From Limnanthes douglasii subsp. nivea (lineage: Eukaryota; Streptophyta; Magnoliopsida; Brassicales; Limnanthaceae), in the NCBI GenBank assembly GCA_036936605.1, contig JAUPFV010000004.1, positions 185,956,807 through 186,020,806 on the forward strand: 64,000 nt of DNA, written 5' to 3'. Under the pieces are notes generated by a model. It saw only the letters and a list, made by a program, of their open reading frames with translations, made no database searches and was not told the DNA's origin. The translations under genes were made by a program, and so were the position numbers. Below, piece by piece: positions 1 through 8,528 of this stretch; within the stretch, counting starts at the first letter, position 1; every line of letters begins with the position of its first letter.

Positions 1-817
1 GCGTGTAGCTATGAGTATTAGAAAAAGTCCAACCTATTAAATGTGGTTGGTTCGGTTCAGATCTTGGTCTGTGACGCATGCGCCGTTCGGTTCGGATCTT
101 GGACTCAGATCCATCTCAAGGTATCCAAAACCCAAAACCAGAAAGGTGTAGCACATAGCTGAGTCATAGTCTACTTGGGTCTATTATTCATCAAAAGTTT
201 AGTGTAGAGTATGTCCGAATTACCCCTTCGAATTTTGTCATAATGGTCTTCCAAAAATATCCGACCCTATCAAAGTCAACTCCCCACTTATCAAAAGGGC
301 AGGGTTCAGCGACGATACTTATTGGCTTAGTATAGAGGTGGTGCATATTAGAAAATTAATGGTAAGCATGGTATCCTTGAATGAGTGTTTCTTTGTTAGC
401 TGCTAGTTTAGGCCACTAGAATCTTACAAAAAGAAAATGCCTTATCAAGTTTTGATATCCATAATGAGCTCAAGTAATCCACTCGTGTAAGTCAGTTAAT
501 AGGATGATATCTTCTACATGGGTGACACAATGTAACAGCGGTCGTCTGGCGTTTTTTGATTAAGGACACTATTAAAGATTGTATACTTGACCGCTTGTAT
601 TAGTAAGGCCCTCCCTTTGGCTTTGTATTTAGGAATAATTAAATTTCTTAAGTATAAGATATACTCATATCTCCAGTCATTTCTCGCTTCAATTCTTAGG
701 ACCTTGGCCATGGGTGGGTTATCATTCACACTAGGGTTGTCTTCTACGAAGAGGAACGAATTATCGTTGTAAGCTGCTTCTTTGGCTAATGAAGGGGTTG
801 AATTATCAAGGCGCGAT
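1..817 (-). pseudogene. Tat-type Ty3/gypsy pol relic (element D): linker and start of integrase
   Basis: Read on the minus strand, this is the spacer between the second RNase H and integrase, then the beginning of integrase, of a Tat/Ogre-type LTR retrotransposon. The best stretch (about 514-800) contains NDWRYEYILYL followed by a Lys/Arg/Ala-rich helix and VKYTIF; this layout is typical just upstream of the integrase zinc finger in this lineage. Further on (about 190-400) the residues CPFDKWGVDF resemble the start of the integrase core. Stops and frameshifts are frequent, so it is not functional. It continues on the far side of the hAT element (1954-2038) and of the MULE (4581 onward), which are later insertions. 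The lineage call comes from protein pattern only; no LTR of element D is visible. Confidence 0.65.
810..817. repeat. 8-bp target-site duplication, left copy (GGCGCGAT)
   Basis: GGCGCGAT directly precedes the left terminal inverted repeat and is repeated exactly at 1954-1961. An 8-bp duplication is the hallmark of hAT-superfamily insertion. Confidence 0.9.
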
Positions 818-832
818 TAGGGCTGTCAATTT
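818..832. repeat. hAT left terminal inverted repeat
   Basis: TAGGGCTGTCAATTT, inverted at 1939-1953 with one mismatch. Confidence 0.88.
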
Positions 833-1066
833 CGGGTTTCGGGTCGTGTTCGTGTCGGGTTTGACCAACCCGAAATTTTAGAACCTGTGACACGAACTCG
901 ACACGAACCCGAAATTCGTGTCAGGTTCAAAGACACGAACCCGACCTGTCAAAAACCTGTTGGACCCGAACCCGACCTGTTTGACACGAAATTGTATCCA
1001 ACACGAAACACCTGTTTGACACGAACCCGACCTGTTTGACATGAATTTTGGGTTAAAGGCAAAATT
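833..1066. repeat. hAT left subterminal array
   Basis: Irregular tandem copies of a roughly 20-bp unit with the core ACACGAACCCGACCTGTTTG. The same motif in the opposite sense fills 1640-1935, so the arms could pair. Such arrays are typical transposase-binding subterminal regions of hAT elements; binding itself is inference. Confidence 0.75.
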
Positions 1067-1073
1067 TAATAAA

Positions 1074-1146
1074 TGGAGATACAGGGGATCGAACCCTGTA
1101 CCTCCCGCATGCAAAGAGGGCGCTCTACCATTTGAGCTACATCTCC
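1074..1146 (-). tRNA. tRNA-Ala (anticodon UGC)-like gene inside the hAT element
   Basis: On the minus strand this 73-nt sequence folds as a cloverleaf. It has a 7-bp acceptor stem GGAGATG/TATCTCC (one G-U pair), D stem GCTC/GAGC, loop TTTGCAT with anticodon TGC, T stem CAGGG/CCCTG and discriminator A. The A box (TAGCTCAAATGG) and B box (GGTTCGATCCC) are intact, and a T4 run lies about a dozen bases downstream, so RNA polymerase III transcription is plausible. Two defects stand out. Acceptor pair 3-70 is A-U instead of the G-U wobble that alanyl-tRNA synthetase needs, and the anticodon stem has a U30-C40 mismatch. It is therefore probably a pseudo-tRNA or an altered-identity tRNA. The family call rests on overall similarity and the UGC anticodon. 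Confidence 0.85.
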
Positions 1147-1639
1147 TTTTAAACATGAAAAAAAATACATGAGATAAATTAAATAAATAACAAATAACCA
1201 CTAAGGTGTCCCTTCTTAACAATAACCACTAGAATTGTAAATCGATTCATCCCACAAAACAAGATTGAATGGATTCAATATCTATTAATAAATCTGGCAA
1301 ACTCATACGAATCATATAAAAAAAACTAAATAATAAATCATTTCCATTTTTTATTCTTAATATTATAATCTATATACACAGATGAAGATGAAAGATTCAA
1401 AACTTTATTAATATATGTGAAAGAAGAATAAAATTCAAAAAACATGTGAGCCATCATTTGTCCTCCCTCGTATACTTATTCAAGTATATTATTTATTTTA
1501 TATCTTTGAAATTTAAAATAAAATTATTTCATTAATTAAGTTTTATAAGTATTTTTGGTGTTCTAATTTATAGGTCAAATTTTTAAAATAATATTATTTT
1601 ATTAATAAAATTTTATTAAATGTTTTCAGTATTTTATTT

Positions 1640-1935
1640 TACAGGTGTAAATGTCTTTTGGGTTTTACAGGTCTGTTTCGGGTTTACATGTCTTTTCGGG
1701 TTTCACATGTCTTTTCGGGTTTACGGGTCTTTTCGGGTTTTACAGGTCAGTTTCGGGTTTTACATGTCAGTTTCGGGTTTTACAGGTCAGTTTCGGATGA
1801 CACGAACCCAACCCGAATCCGACCCATTTTTTTCGAGTCGCGTTCGTGTCGTGTCTTAATTTCATCGGGTCTGAAATATCAGGTCTCTAACCCTAAAATT
1901 TCGGATCGTGTTCGTGTTGGGTTTACAGGTCGTGT
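1640..1935. repeat. hAT right subterminal array
   Basis: Repeats of TTTCGGGTTTTACAGGTCAG and close variants, opposite in sense to the left array. Any open frame here is a by-product of the repeat. Confidence 0.75.
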
Positions 1936-1938
1936 CCA

Positions 1939-1953
1939 AAATTGACAGCTCTA
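1939..1953. repeat. hAT right terminal inverted repeat
   Basis: AAATTGACAGCTCTA; its reverse complement matches the left terminus at 14 of 15 positions. Confidence 0.88.
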
Positions 1954-1961
1954 GGCGCGAT
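1954..1961. repeat. 8-bp target-site duplication, right copy (GGCGCGAT)
   Basis: Exact copy of 810-817, directly abutting the right terminus of the hAT element. Confidence 0.9.
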
Positions 1962-2029
1962 ACTTGCTCATATTTTACTATGTAAAAAATTCACTCCCAA
2001 TATTTTAGTGTCTTTATGTATTCGTAAAT

Positions 2030-2038
2030 GCTTTATTC
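2030..2038. repeat. 9-bp target-site duplication of the Pack-MULE, left copy
   Basis: GCTTTATTC, matched by GCTTTGTTC at 4581-4589 (8 of 9 bases). Nine base pairs is the usual Mutator-like duplication length. Confidence 0.75.
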
Positions 2039-2205
2039 GGGTAAAAAACACCACTGGTCCCTTTTGTTTTCTACTTGTAACAAGTTAGTCCTTTTCCTTT
2101 GTGGGTGTAATATACCGGTGTCTTATGTTTCAAAAAACGGAATAAATTAGTCTTTATTGACATCTGCTAATACTTTCTATCATAAATGCAATTTGACCAG
2201 CTACA
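2039..2205. repeat. Pack-MULE left terminal inverted repeat
   Basis: Aligns inverted with 4415-4580. Shared blocks include CACTTGTAAC/TACTTGTAAC, TTTTCCTTTG and TTATTGAC. Small substitutions and indels show it is old. Confidence 0.8.
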
Positions 2206-2499
2206 TGAGCGTCCGACCCATATGGATTGCTGATATGGCAGCAATAAATAAAGTAAAAATATGTTTTACTTTTACCCTTCACTATTAACCCTAATTCTAT
2301 CCATAACCCGCCCCAATCAACTAAAAAACCAATAAACCCATCTACCATAACCCTAAATCGATTCAACCTTCACCGTTCTCTTTCTAACATAAACCAAAAA
2401 AGTAAACCAGAAACCTAACCCTAGATATATTCATCCTTCCCCTCTCTCATCTCTTATTCTAACCTAAACTGGAACCTCTCTAATTCTAACCTAAGCTGG

Positions 2500-3815
2500 A
2501 AACAACAGTAACTAGTGTCACAATGCTCTTGCTCTTTATAGTATAACCATTAGCAGTATTGCCTATGATTAGCTTTACTGAGTTTCCGTTACACTTCTCA
2601 TTTGCTTCCAAATAATCTTTGCAGCTCAAGAACATTAGCCGGACTAAACCACTGATATATTTCAGGATCCAAAACCATAGTAGTCTTGATTTCATTTTTC
2701 AGAACCTCAGGGAATTCACTAATACGGTGATTGTGTGTATATGGTGGTAGTCTTTCTACGAGGTCTTTCATTTCACCTTTTTTCCAGAAAGAGTTAAACC
2801 CTAAATCTTTCATGTTAACATCAGTAGCAAAACTTTTACAAACGTCGACAATTGGCCTGTAGCCAGTACATCGACAAAGATTTCCAACAACCGTCATTTC
2901 TATTTCAGAAACAATTAGCTTTGAAAATCACGGTAACGGCTTTCGGCAGTTGGACTTGTCAGCGTTCACGAGTGCTCCGTAAAGTGACATACACATTCCG
3001 GGGTACAAAATCCGCACTAAGAAGCATGAAACCCAGTCATTCTAGAATGAATGGAGTGGAAACCGTCTTTGCTATTTCCGATTTCTTCGGATGTGGTTAT
3101 TGAACATCCATTCACACTGTAAAATAGTGCGAGACATGAGTTTAGAACGAAATCCTCAATTAGGTCAAGCACCGTATCGTATTTTGACAAGAGCACAACA
3201 CAAGCTCAACAACCACCTTCGAATTTGAAACAGAAATGTCACAATGTCAATGCGGCTGGATAATTTAAATAGCCTATCAATTTGCAGCGAAAATCTATTT
3301 CTTCCTTTTAAGTAAAATTCTTCCCAACAAAAAAAAGGAGAGGACACCACAAGAAACATATAAAGTAAACCTTTATATAAAATTTAAATAGCTGATCGTA
3401 CTAGTACTACTAACAAACCACCACTCTCTTCTGAAATGGTCATAAAAGGAAAAGTCGAGAAAAACGCACTCTAGTGTTGATACCAAATCAGCACAGAGGA
3501 GCGGAAACCTAAAAAGATCAGTTCAACACGCTAATCCATCTTACTAAACTGCTCAGATCGAAACCCACCTCTCAAAACTTTAGCTTCCACACAGTAGAAT
3601 CCATAATCATAAAAAAATACACTACGCATAGAGAGCGATAAAAAAGATTACCTTCGCCACAACCGAGCTTAACACTCTTGAAACGAGTGTTGTAGCGCAA
3701 GTACTCGAGCAAAGTAGTTGATGGGTCAGCAGAAGAGACCTCAAATCTCTCTCCGTTAATCGCAAACAGCAGATTGCCCTTATGATCTCTGCTTCTTGTC
3801 TCATCTCCATTACTG
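2500..3815 (-). pseudogene. Captured aldehyde oxidase 5' fragment, [2Fe-2S] domains (AAO-like)
   Basis: Minus-strand fragment of a plant molybdenum hydroxylase, which in intact form oxidises aldehydes such as abscisic aldehyde. Exon 1 (about 3803-3652) encodes LLFAINGERFEVSS and NTRFKSVKLGCGE, then a GT donor at 3651-3650. The intron is about 3217-3651. Exon 2 (3216 down to about 2500) encodes ACVVLLSKYD, NGCSITTSEE, CGFCTPGMCMS and GNLCRCTGYRP, so both N-terminal iron-sulfur clusters are represented. The run DLGFNSFWKKG, then a spacer, leads toward the FAD domain. At least three in-frame stops interrupt conserved positions (before ACVV, before CGFC and before FSKL). A frameshift separates the likely ATG (3810) from the conserved frame, and another lies near 2600. 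The FAD and molybdopterin domains are absent. Aldehyde oxidase fits better than xanthine dehydrogenase because of the DLGFNSFWKKG segment. A short intron-like gap upstream of the ATG (about 3808-3900) suggests that 5' UTR was captured too. Confidence 0.85.
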
Positions 3816-4414
3816 TAAAATCAAGAACCCTTACAATTTGTTCATTTTAAGACTAAGAAAGATAAGAAATTTAAACCAGTAGATAAAAAAAAACTTACGA
3901 TTTTCTATAAAATCAAGATAAATCAAGAGAAAAGGGTAGTGAATGATGTTGATAGCTTAGTTGCAGATGTGTAGGGTTCTAGTTCATTCTGCAAAGACTC
4001 TCGAGAGACGCTACCAATTAACTCTGTTTTGCTTTATGATTTCAGCAAGTATAGAACTAGCTGACCTCAGCTCAGCAATCAACAATCAGCAGCTTCGTCT
4101 ATCACAAAATCAGAGCATTCTTGTATAAAATTAAGAGGAATGAAGTCAGCGTGGATGACGGTTAAAACAAAAATCTTTGGACGATTTATACATACACATA
4201 AGGTCATTAAAATTAGTATATTATTTTTAATTGAAAGGGGTATTTGATTTAGGGTTAGAAATTAGAACTCGTGGTTTATTGGGTCATAAAAGTCGGAGTA
4301 TTTTGTTGTTTGGGCTGGATTAGGGCTATAATATAGGTTAATAGATTAAGGTAAAAGTAAAACATAATTCTAATTTTTTACTGTTGTCACATTAGCGATT
4401 TACGTGAGACGTTG

Positions 4415-4580
4415 ATATGGCTTGTCAAATGATATTTATGGCATAAAATATGGGCTAAGGTCAATAATGACTAATTTTTTCCGTTTTTTTTTAAACACAC
4501 GTGACCGGTTTATTACACCGACAAAGGAAAAGAACTAGTTACAAGTGCAAAACATGAGGAATCAGTGGTGCTTTTTACTC
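4415..4580. repeat. Pack-MULE right terminal inverted repeat
   Basis: Inverted counterpart of 2039-2205; the outermost bases read TTTTTACTC on the plus strand. Confidence 0.8.
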
Positions 4581-4589
4581 GCTTTGTTC
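4581..4589. repeat. 9-bp target-site duplication of the Pack-MULE, right copy
   Basis: GCTTTGTTC; one mismatch to the left copy at 2030-2038. Confidence 0.75.
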
Positions 4590-5008
4590 CTTTGATTCTT
4601 ATAATCCCTTAACATGGATGATACTAGTTGCAAGATTGATCGCACTGTTACGTTCTTAACTCCGCAAATATGAGACAGTTTCAAACCTCTCAAGACAACT
4701 TCATACTTGGTGATAAACTCCTCCTAGAATCGGCACTCTGAAATAGGATAGGGATAACTTTGCAACCAGGAACCCAAAAGGATTCAAGGATCAAATGATG
4801 TGGATCGATAGGTCACACAAAGGTTGAGGAAAGGCCTTTGATATTCCAACTGATCTTCCTTTGGATATGACGCACCAATTGATCTTCCTTTGATTCTTAT
4901 AATCCCTTAACATAGATGATACTAGTTGCAAGATTGATCGCACTGTTACGTTCTTAACTCCGCAAATATGAGACAGTTTCAAACCTCTCAAGACAACTTC
5001 ATACTTGG
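4590..5008 (-). pseudogene. Element D RNase H2 fragment (partly duplicated)
   Basis: On the minus strand, 5008-4889 and its copy 4710-4591 encode YEVVLRGLKLSHICGVKNV followed by VRSILQL. This matches the middle of the second (archaeal-like) RNase H of Tat/Ogre elements, where a D-S-Q-L motif normally sits; here Ile-Leu replaces Asp-Ser, removing a catalytic Asp. Between the two copies lies a piece of element B's LTR end (4711-4888). The fragment is the target into which B and the Pack-MULE inserted. Confidence 0.6.
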
Positions 5009-5186
5009 TGATAAACTCCTCCAAGAATCGGCACTCTGAAATAGGATAGGGATAACTTTGCAACCAGGAACCCAAAAGGATTCAAGGATCAAAGGATGTG
5101 GATCGATAGGTCACACAAAGGTTGTGGAAAGGCCTTTGATATTCAAACTGATCTTCCTTTGGATATGACGCACCAAATGAAGAACG
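4591..5186. repeat. Tandem duplication, 2 x 298 bp, spanning an element D/LTR junction
   Basis: The segment from TTTGATTCTTATAATCCC to ATATGACGCACCAA occurs at 4591-4888 and 4889-5186 with few differences (for example CCTCCTAGAATC versus CCTCCAAGAATC). Each copy holds about 120 bp of element D RNase H2 plus the last 178 bp of element B's LTR. The duplication therefore happened after B inserted. The shared word TTCCTTTG, in both D and the LTR, lies at the joint. Confidence 0.9.
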
Positions 5187-5860
5187 GGTTTTCTTGTGGA
5201 TATTACACACCAACAAGAGAAGAGTAAAACTTACGGAGTTTTTTCGAGAATCAAGATAGTCTAACCATTAGAATTCTGAGTACATAGTTTTTATAGGAGA
5301 AAGAACTAGCCTTGAACACAATTAAGGTTGTTCTTGGAAACATAATGCATGCCTCTAAAACAATTAAGGCTTTTCTTGGAAACAAAATGCTTTAATATTG
5401 AAAATACACTGGAAATCAGACCCTTCCCTCCTCCAGTGACGTGGCTTTTGGTGTAGATGGGTCGTGGGCTTTTATTTCAACAAATGGGCAATGGTGAAGT
5501 GAAACAATTGCCTCATTAAAAACCTTGTCAAGAAAACCATTGGGACAAAACTTGAACAAGGGAAAAAGAGTACAATCGAGACACTCTCTCATTTGTTGAA
5601 ATCAATTAGCTTGGATCAAGACCAAAGTGGTTTGACAAGCTTTTCCACCATACTTGATGTTTTGATCACGTGGATTCTCTAGTTGATTAAGCAATCCTCC
5701 AACAGCTTTGTTAAATTGTTTTGCTCTTGATCGAGTTGTTGGACCAGCCGGTAAAATAAGAATATCTTCAACTTCAAGCTCATCTTCTTTTTCAAGTTGT
5801 TCATCTGGTTCCTGCACATTTCCATGTTCTAAGCTCCTTGTGTCATCTAGGATCACATCA
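5009..5860 (-). repeat. 3' LTR of gypsy element B
   Basis: On the minus strand it begins TGATGTGATCCTAGATGACA (5860 downward) and ends TTTATCA (5009), the same TG...CA ends as the 871-bp LTRs of element A. It is about 852 bp. Its first part overlaps the pol reading frame (stop near 5602). The base-exact matching duplication at the other end cannot be checked because the 5' end of B is lost. Confidence 0.88.
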
Positions 5861-7405
5861 TCATCTCCCACTTGAAAAGGATTTGACCTCAAATCCATTT
5901 CATCTGCGATAAAAGGAACCAAATCAGAAACATTAAAGGTAGGACTCACTTTATTATTTACCTCGTAGGTCAAGTTGATACGCATTATTGTTGATCTTTT
6001 TTGTTACTTCGAATGGTCCATCAATTCTAGGCATCAATTTTGACTTCCTCTCTTCTGGAAATCTTTCCTTTCTTAAGTGCACCCATACTTGATCTCCAAC
6101 CTCAAAAACTTTCTCACGTATTCCCTTGTTTGCTTGTTTGACATATTGCTCAGTTTTCTTTTCTATGTTTTTCCTTGCATCATCATGGATCTGTTTTACA
6201 AGTTCAGCTTTCTTTTTCCCATCTATGCTAGTTCTTTCACTCAAAGGCAAAGGAATTAGATCTAAAGGAGATATTGGGTTAAATCCATAAACAATTTAAA
6301 ATGAGAGTACTTAGAAGCAGAATGCATAGAATGATTGTATGCAAATTCAACATGCGGCAAACATTCTTCCCAAGTTTTCAAGTTCTTTTTAATTAATGCA
6401 CGTAGAAGAGTGGATAAAGTCCTATTTACTACTTCTGTTTGTCCATCAGTTTATGGGTGACAGGTAGTAGAAAATAAAAGCTTAGTCCCTAACTTAGACC
6501 ACAAAGTTTTCCAAAAGTAACTTGAAACTTAGTGTCCCTATCTGAAACTATCGTCCTAGGCATGCTATGCAAACGAACTATCTCTTTAAAGAACAGATTA
6601 GCAATGTGCAACGCATCATCAGTTTTGTGACAAGCAACAAAATGTGCCATTTTAGAGAATCGATCAACAACCACAAAAATGGAATCCTTACCAGTTCTAG
6701 TCCTAGGAAATCCAACTACAAAGTCCATAGATATACCATTCCAAGGATGCGTAGGAATAGGTAAAGGAGTATACAAACGTGGGATTGAACCTTAGATTTG
6801 GCTTGTTTGCAAGTAGCACATCTGTAACAGATTCTTTCAACATCCTTCCTCATATGTGGCCAATGGAAGCGATCCAGCATTACCTTGAGAGTTTTAGCTA
6901 TTCCAAAATGTCCCATTAAGCCTCCTACATGGGCTTCTCCAACAAGTAAATCTCTCATGGAACAATTAGGCACACATAAACGTTTATCAAAGAATAAGAA
7001 TCCTTCATGCCTATAGAACCGCCTTGAAGCAAACTTTTCACATGCTTGATACATCTTTCCAAAATCAGAATCATTTTCATATAAACTCTTAAGATGATCA
7101 AATCCTAAAATCTTAGCTTCAAGAGTAGTGATTAAGGCATACCTTCGAGACAATGCATCAGCAACAATATTTTGTATTTGATGACATATAGAAATGTCTC
7201 AATGAATTCTATCCACCTTGCATGTCTTTTGTTAAGTTTTTGCTGACCTTTTTGGTGTTTGAGAGATTCATGGTCAGTGTGTATGACAAACTCCTTTGGC
7301 CACAAGTAATGCTGCCATGTTTGCAAAGCTCGAACTAAGGCATACAACTCCTTGTCATAAGTAGGATATTTTTGAGTAGCTCCTCCAAGCTTTTCACTGA
7401 AATAA
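5602..7405 (-). pseudogene. Element B pol: RNase H end, integrase and C-terminal tail
   Basis: Broken minus-strand frame. Blocks in order are the RNase H end ([16 protein letters not shown], about 7250), the HHCC zinc-binding region (GHFGIAKTL, then CYRCATCKQ, about 6800-6920), the integrase core with SMDFVVGF and IVSDRDTKF (about 6500-6760), and the tail with [17 protein letters not shown] and [10 protein letters not shown] (about 5900-6100). It closes with the LTR-overlapping segment [15 protein letters not shown]. Frameshifts occur near 7400, 7150, 6780, 6500 and 5960. The tail through PTTRSRAKQ is nearly identical in A, B and the solo LTR at 60269. Confidence 0.85.
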
Positions 7406-7406
7406 G

Positions 7407-8528
7407 CTATGCGCTTTTATCCTTCATCAAAACAGCTCCAATCCCAATTCCAGAAGCATCACATTCAATCTCAAAAGTTTTAAGAAAATCAGGTAATGTC
7501 AAGACATGAGCATGAGTAAGCTTCTCTTTTAACGATTGAAATGCTTCTTCTTGAGCTTGTTCCCACTTGAAACCAACGTCCTTCTTTATTATTTCAGTGA
7601 GTGGTGCAGCTAAGGTGCTGAAATCTTTGACAAAACGCCTATAAAATCCTGCAAGGCCGTGGAAGCTTCTTACTTCTCCAACTATTTTTGGACTTGGCCA
7701 TTCGCGGATTGCCTTAACCTTTTCCTCTTCCACCTTAATACCATCTGCACTTATAACAAAACCTAAAAAGATAAGATTATCGGTACAAAAAGTGCATTTC
7801 TTAAGATTAGCATAGAGATTTTCCTTCCTAAGTACACTTAAAATCAATAAATCTCCTTTAGTAGGTCGCTCTAAGTGTTCTTCGGAAGAATCAGAGACAA
7901 TTTCTTCTTCCTCTGAAATTATTTCTCCATTATCTAGAATTGTCATAATCTTCTTATTAGAACACTCATTAGCATAATGTCCCATCCCTTTGCACTTGAA
8001 ACACTTAACATCACGAGTTCTGATTGCAACCTCTTTAGGTTTCCCTTGTTATCAATAGACAATGGGGTTCCAGATTTTTGGTTCACCTCTACATAGCTTC
8101 CTTTCTGATAATTGGTCTTCTCATCTTTTGAATAACTTGGCTTAATTGTTACTGCCCCTGAACCGTAACTTGATCTTGAGGAGTTCTTTCTTTTAACTTG
8201 TTGTTCAAAAAGCAAAGCTTTGTGTAACATCTCTTCTAGTTCAACATAATACTGAGTTTCCAATCTGTCTTGAATTTCTCTATTTAAACCCCCAAGAAAC
8301 CTTGACATTGTTGCCTCTTTATCTTCTGAAATATCAGCTCACAACATTAAGGTCTCCATTTCTTGATAATACTCTTCAACAGATCGGCTTCCTTGTGTTA
8401 ATCTCCTCAGCTTTAGATGCAACTCACGGTGGTAATGACTAGGAACAAACCTCTTCCGCGTAATGGCTTTCATTTCTGCCCATGATTCTATAGGATGTTC
8501 CCCATTACGCCTTCTTGAGATAACTAGT
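7407..8528 (-). pseudogene. Element B gag fused to RT C-terminus/RNase H by internal deletion
   Basis: The gag part encodes RKRFVPSHYHRELHLKLRR and a coiled segment near the C-terminus. The zinc knuckle region reads CFKC...GHYANEC with its His intact. Directly after gag residues ERPTKGDLL the frame continues as [16 protein letters not shown], which in element A lies about 1.24 kb further on, at the RT thumb. Protease and the RT palm with its catalytic Asp pair are therefore deleted, and the two parts are in one open frame (7407-7985). The joint shows the word ATTG present at both parental edges. The frame breaks again at the RNase H segment. A frameshift near 8040 separates two gag parts. Confidence 0.82.

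Larger units (their letters stand above)
818..1953. mobile_element. Non-autonomous hAT-like element carrying a tRNA-Ala-like gene
   Basis: The element is 1,136 bp. Its 15-bp terminal inverted repeats, TAGGGCTGTCAATTT and TAGAGCTGTCAATTT when both are read inward, differ at one base. It is flanked by perfect 8-bp duplications. The termini and duplication size fit the hAT superfamily (termini YARNG, 8-bp TSD). It encodes no transposase. Its two arms are imperfect inverted arrays of short units built around ACACGAACCCGACCTGTTTG (left) and the opposite sense CGGGTTTTACAGGTCAGTTT (right). These GC-rich arms flank an AT-rich core (about 1150-1640). A tRNA-Ala(UGC)-like gene lies between the left array and the core. 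It sits inside element D: removing it with one TSD copy leaves an open reading frame across the site. Confidence 0.85.
1954..2038 (-). pseudogene. Element D fragment between the hAT and Pack-MULE insertions
   Basis: This 85-bp stretch is the piece of Tat element D left between two insertions. On the minus strand it reads as the C-terminal part of RNase H2 and the start of the spacer (YIKTLKYWE, a stop, then a run leading to VSR). It joins in frame with element D sequence left of the hAT element. It ends at the MULE target-site copy 2030-2038. Confidence 0.6.
2039..4580. mobile_element. Pack-MULE: Mutator-like element with a captured aldehyde oxidase fragment
   Basis: The 2,542-bp element has long imperfect terminal inverted repeats. 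The left one opens GGGTAAAAAACACCACTGG, and the reverse complement of the right end opens GAGTAAAAAGCACCACTGA. Inverted similarity runs for about 165 bp and fades over the next 100. It is flanked by near-perfect 9-bp duplications. These traits and the GGGTAAA-type terminus fit non-autonomous Mutator-like elements. No transposase is present. The interior is the 5' portion of a host aldehyde oxidase gene on the minus strand, with exon 1, an intron and most of exon 2, so genomic DNA rather than cDNA was captured. It sits inside the RNase H2 to integrase region of Tat element D. Confidence 0.85.
5009..8528 (-). mobile_element. Ty3/gypsy element B, 5'-truncated (same family as A)
   Basis: Minus-strand copy of the family seen complete at 21981-28555. 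Present are a 3' LTR (5009-5860), integrase, RNase H and RT C-terminus, and the central and C-terminal gag. The 5' LTR, leader and gag N-terminus are missing. Homology to element A stops at 8528, where Tat relic C begins. An internal deletion removes protease and most of RT. B and A share most residues over aligned parts, so they are recent relatives. Confidence 0.88.

Noticed and set aside
878..1222. Minus-strand ORF of 114 codons over the tRNA and left hAT array
   Set aside because: It is translated repeat units plus the tRNA sequence; no protein domain.
1620..1945. Two overlapping Phe/Gly-rich plus-strand ORFs
   Set aside because: Generated by the repeats of the right hAT arm (GGGTTTACAGGTC units), not a gene.
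2500..3815. Functional aldehyde oxidase gene
   Set aside because: Only the N-terminal iron-sulfur part is present, with several stops and frameshifts, inside a transposon.
6077..6259. Plus-strand ORF antisense to element B integrase tail, also seen at 27287-27469 in A
   Set aside because: Shadow of the Lys/Glu-rich integrase C-terminus on the other strand.
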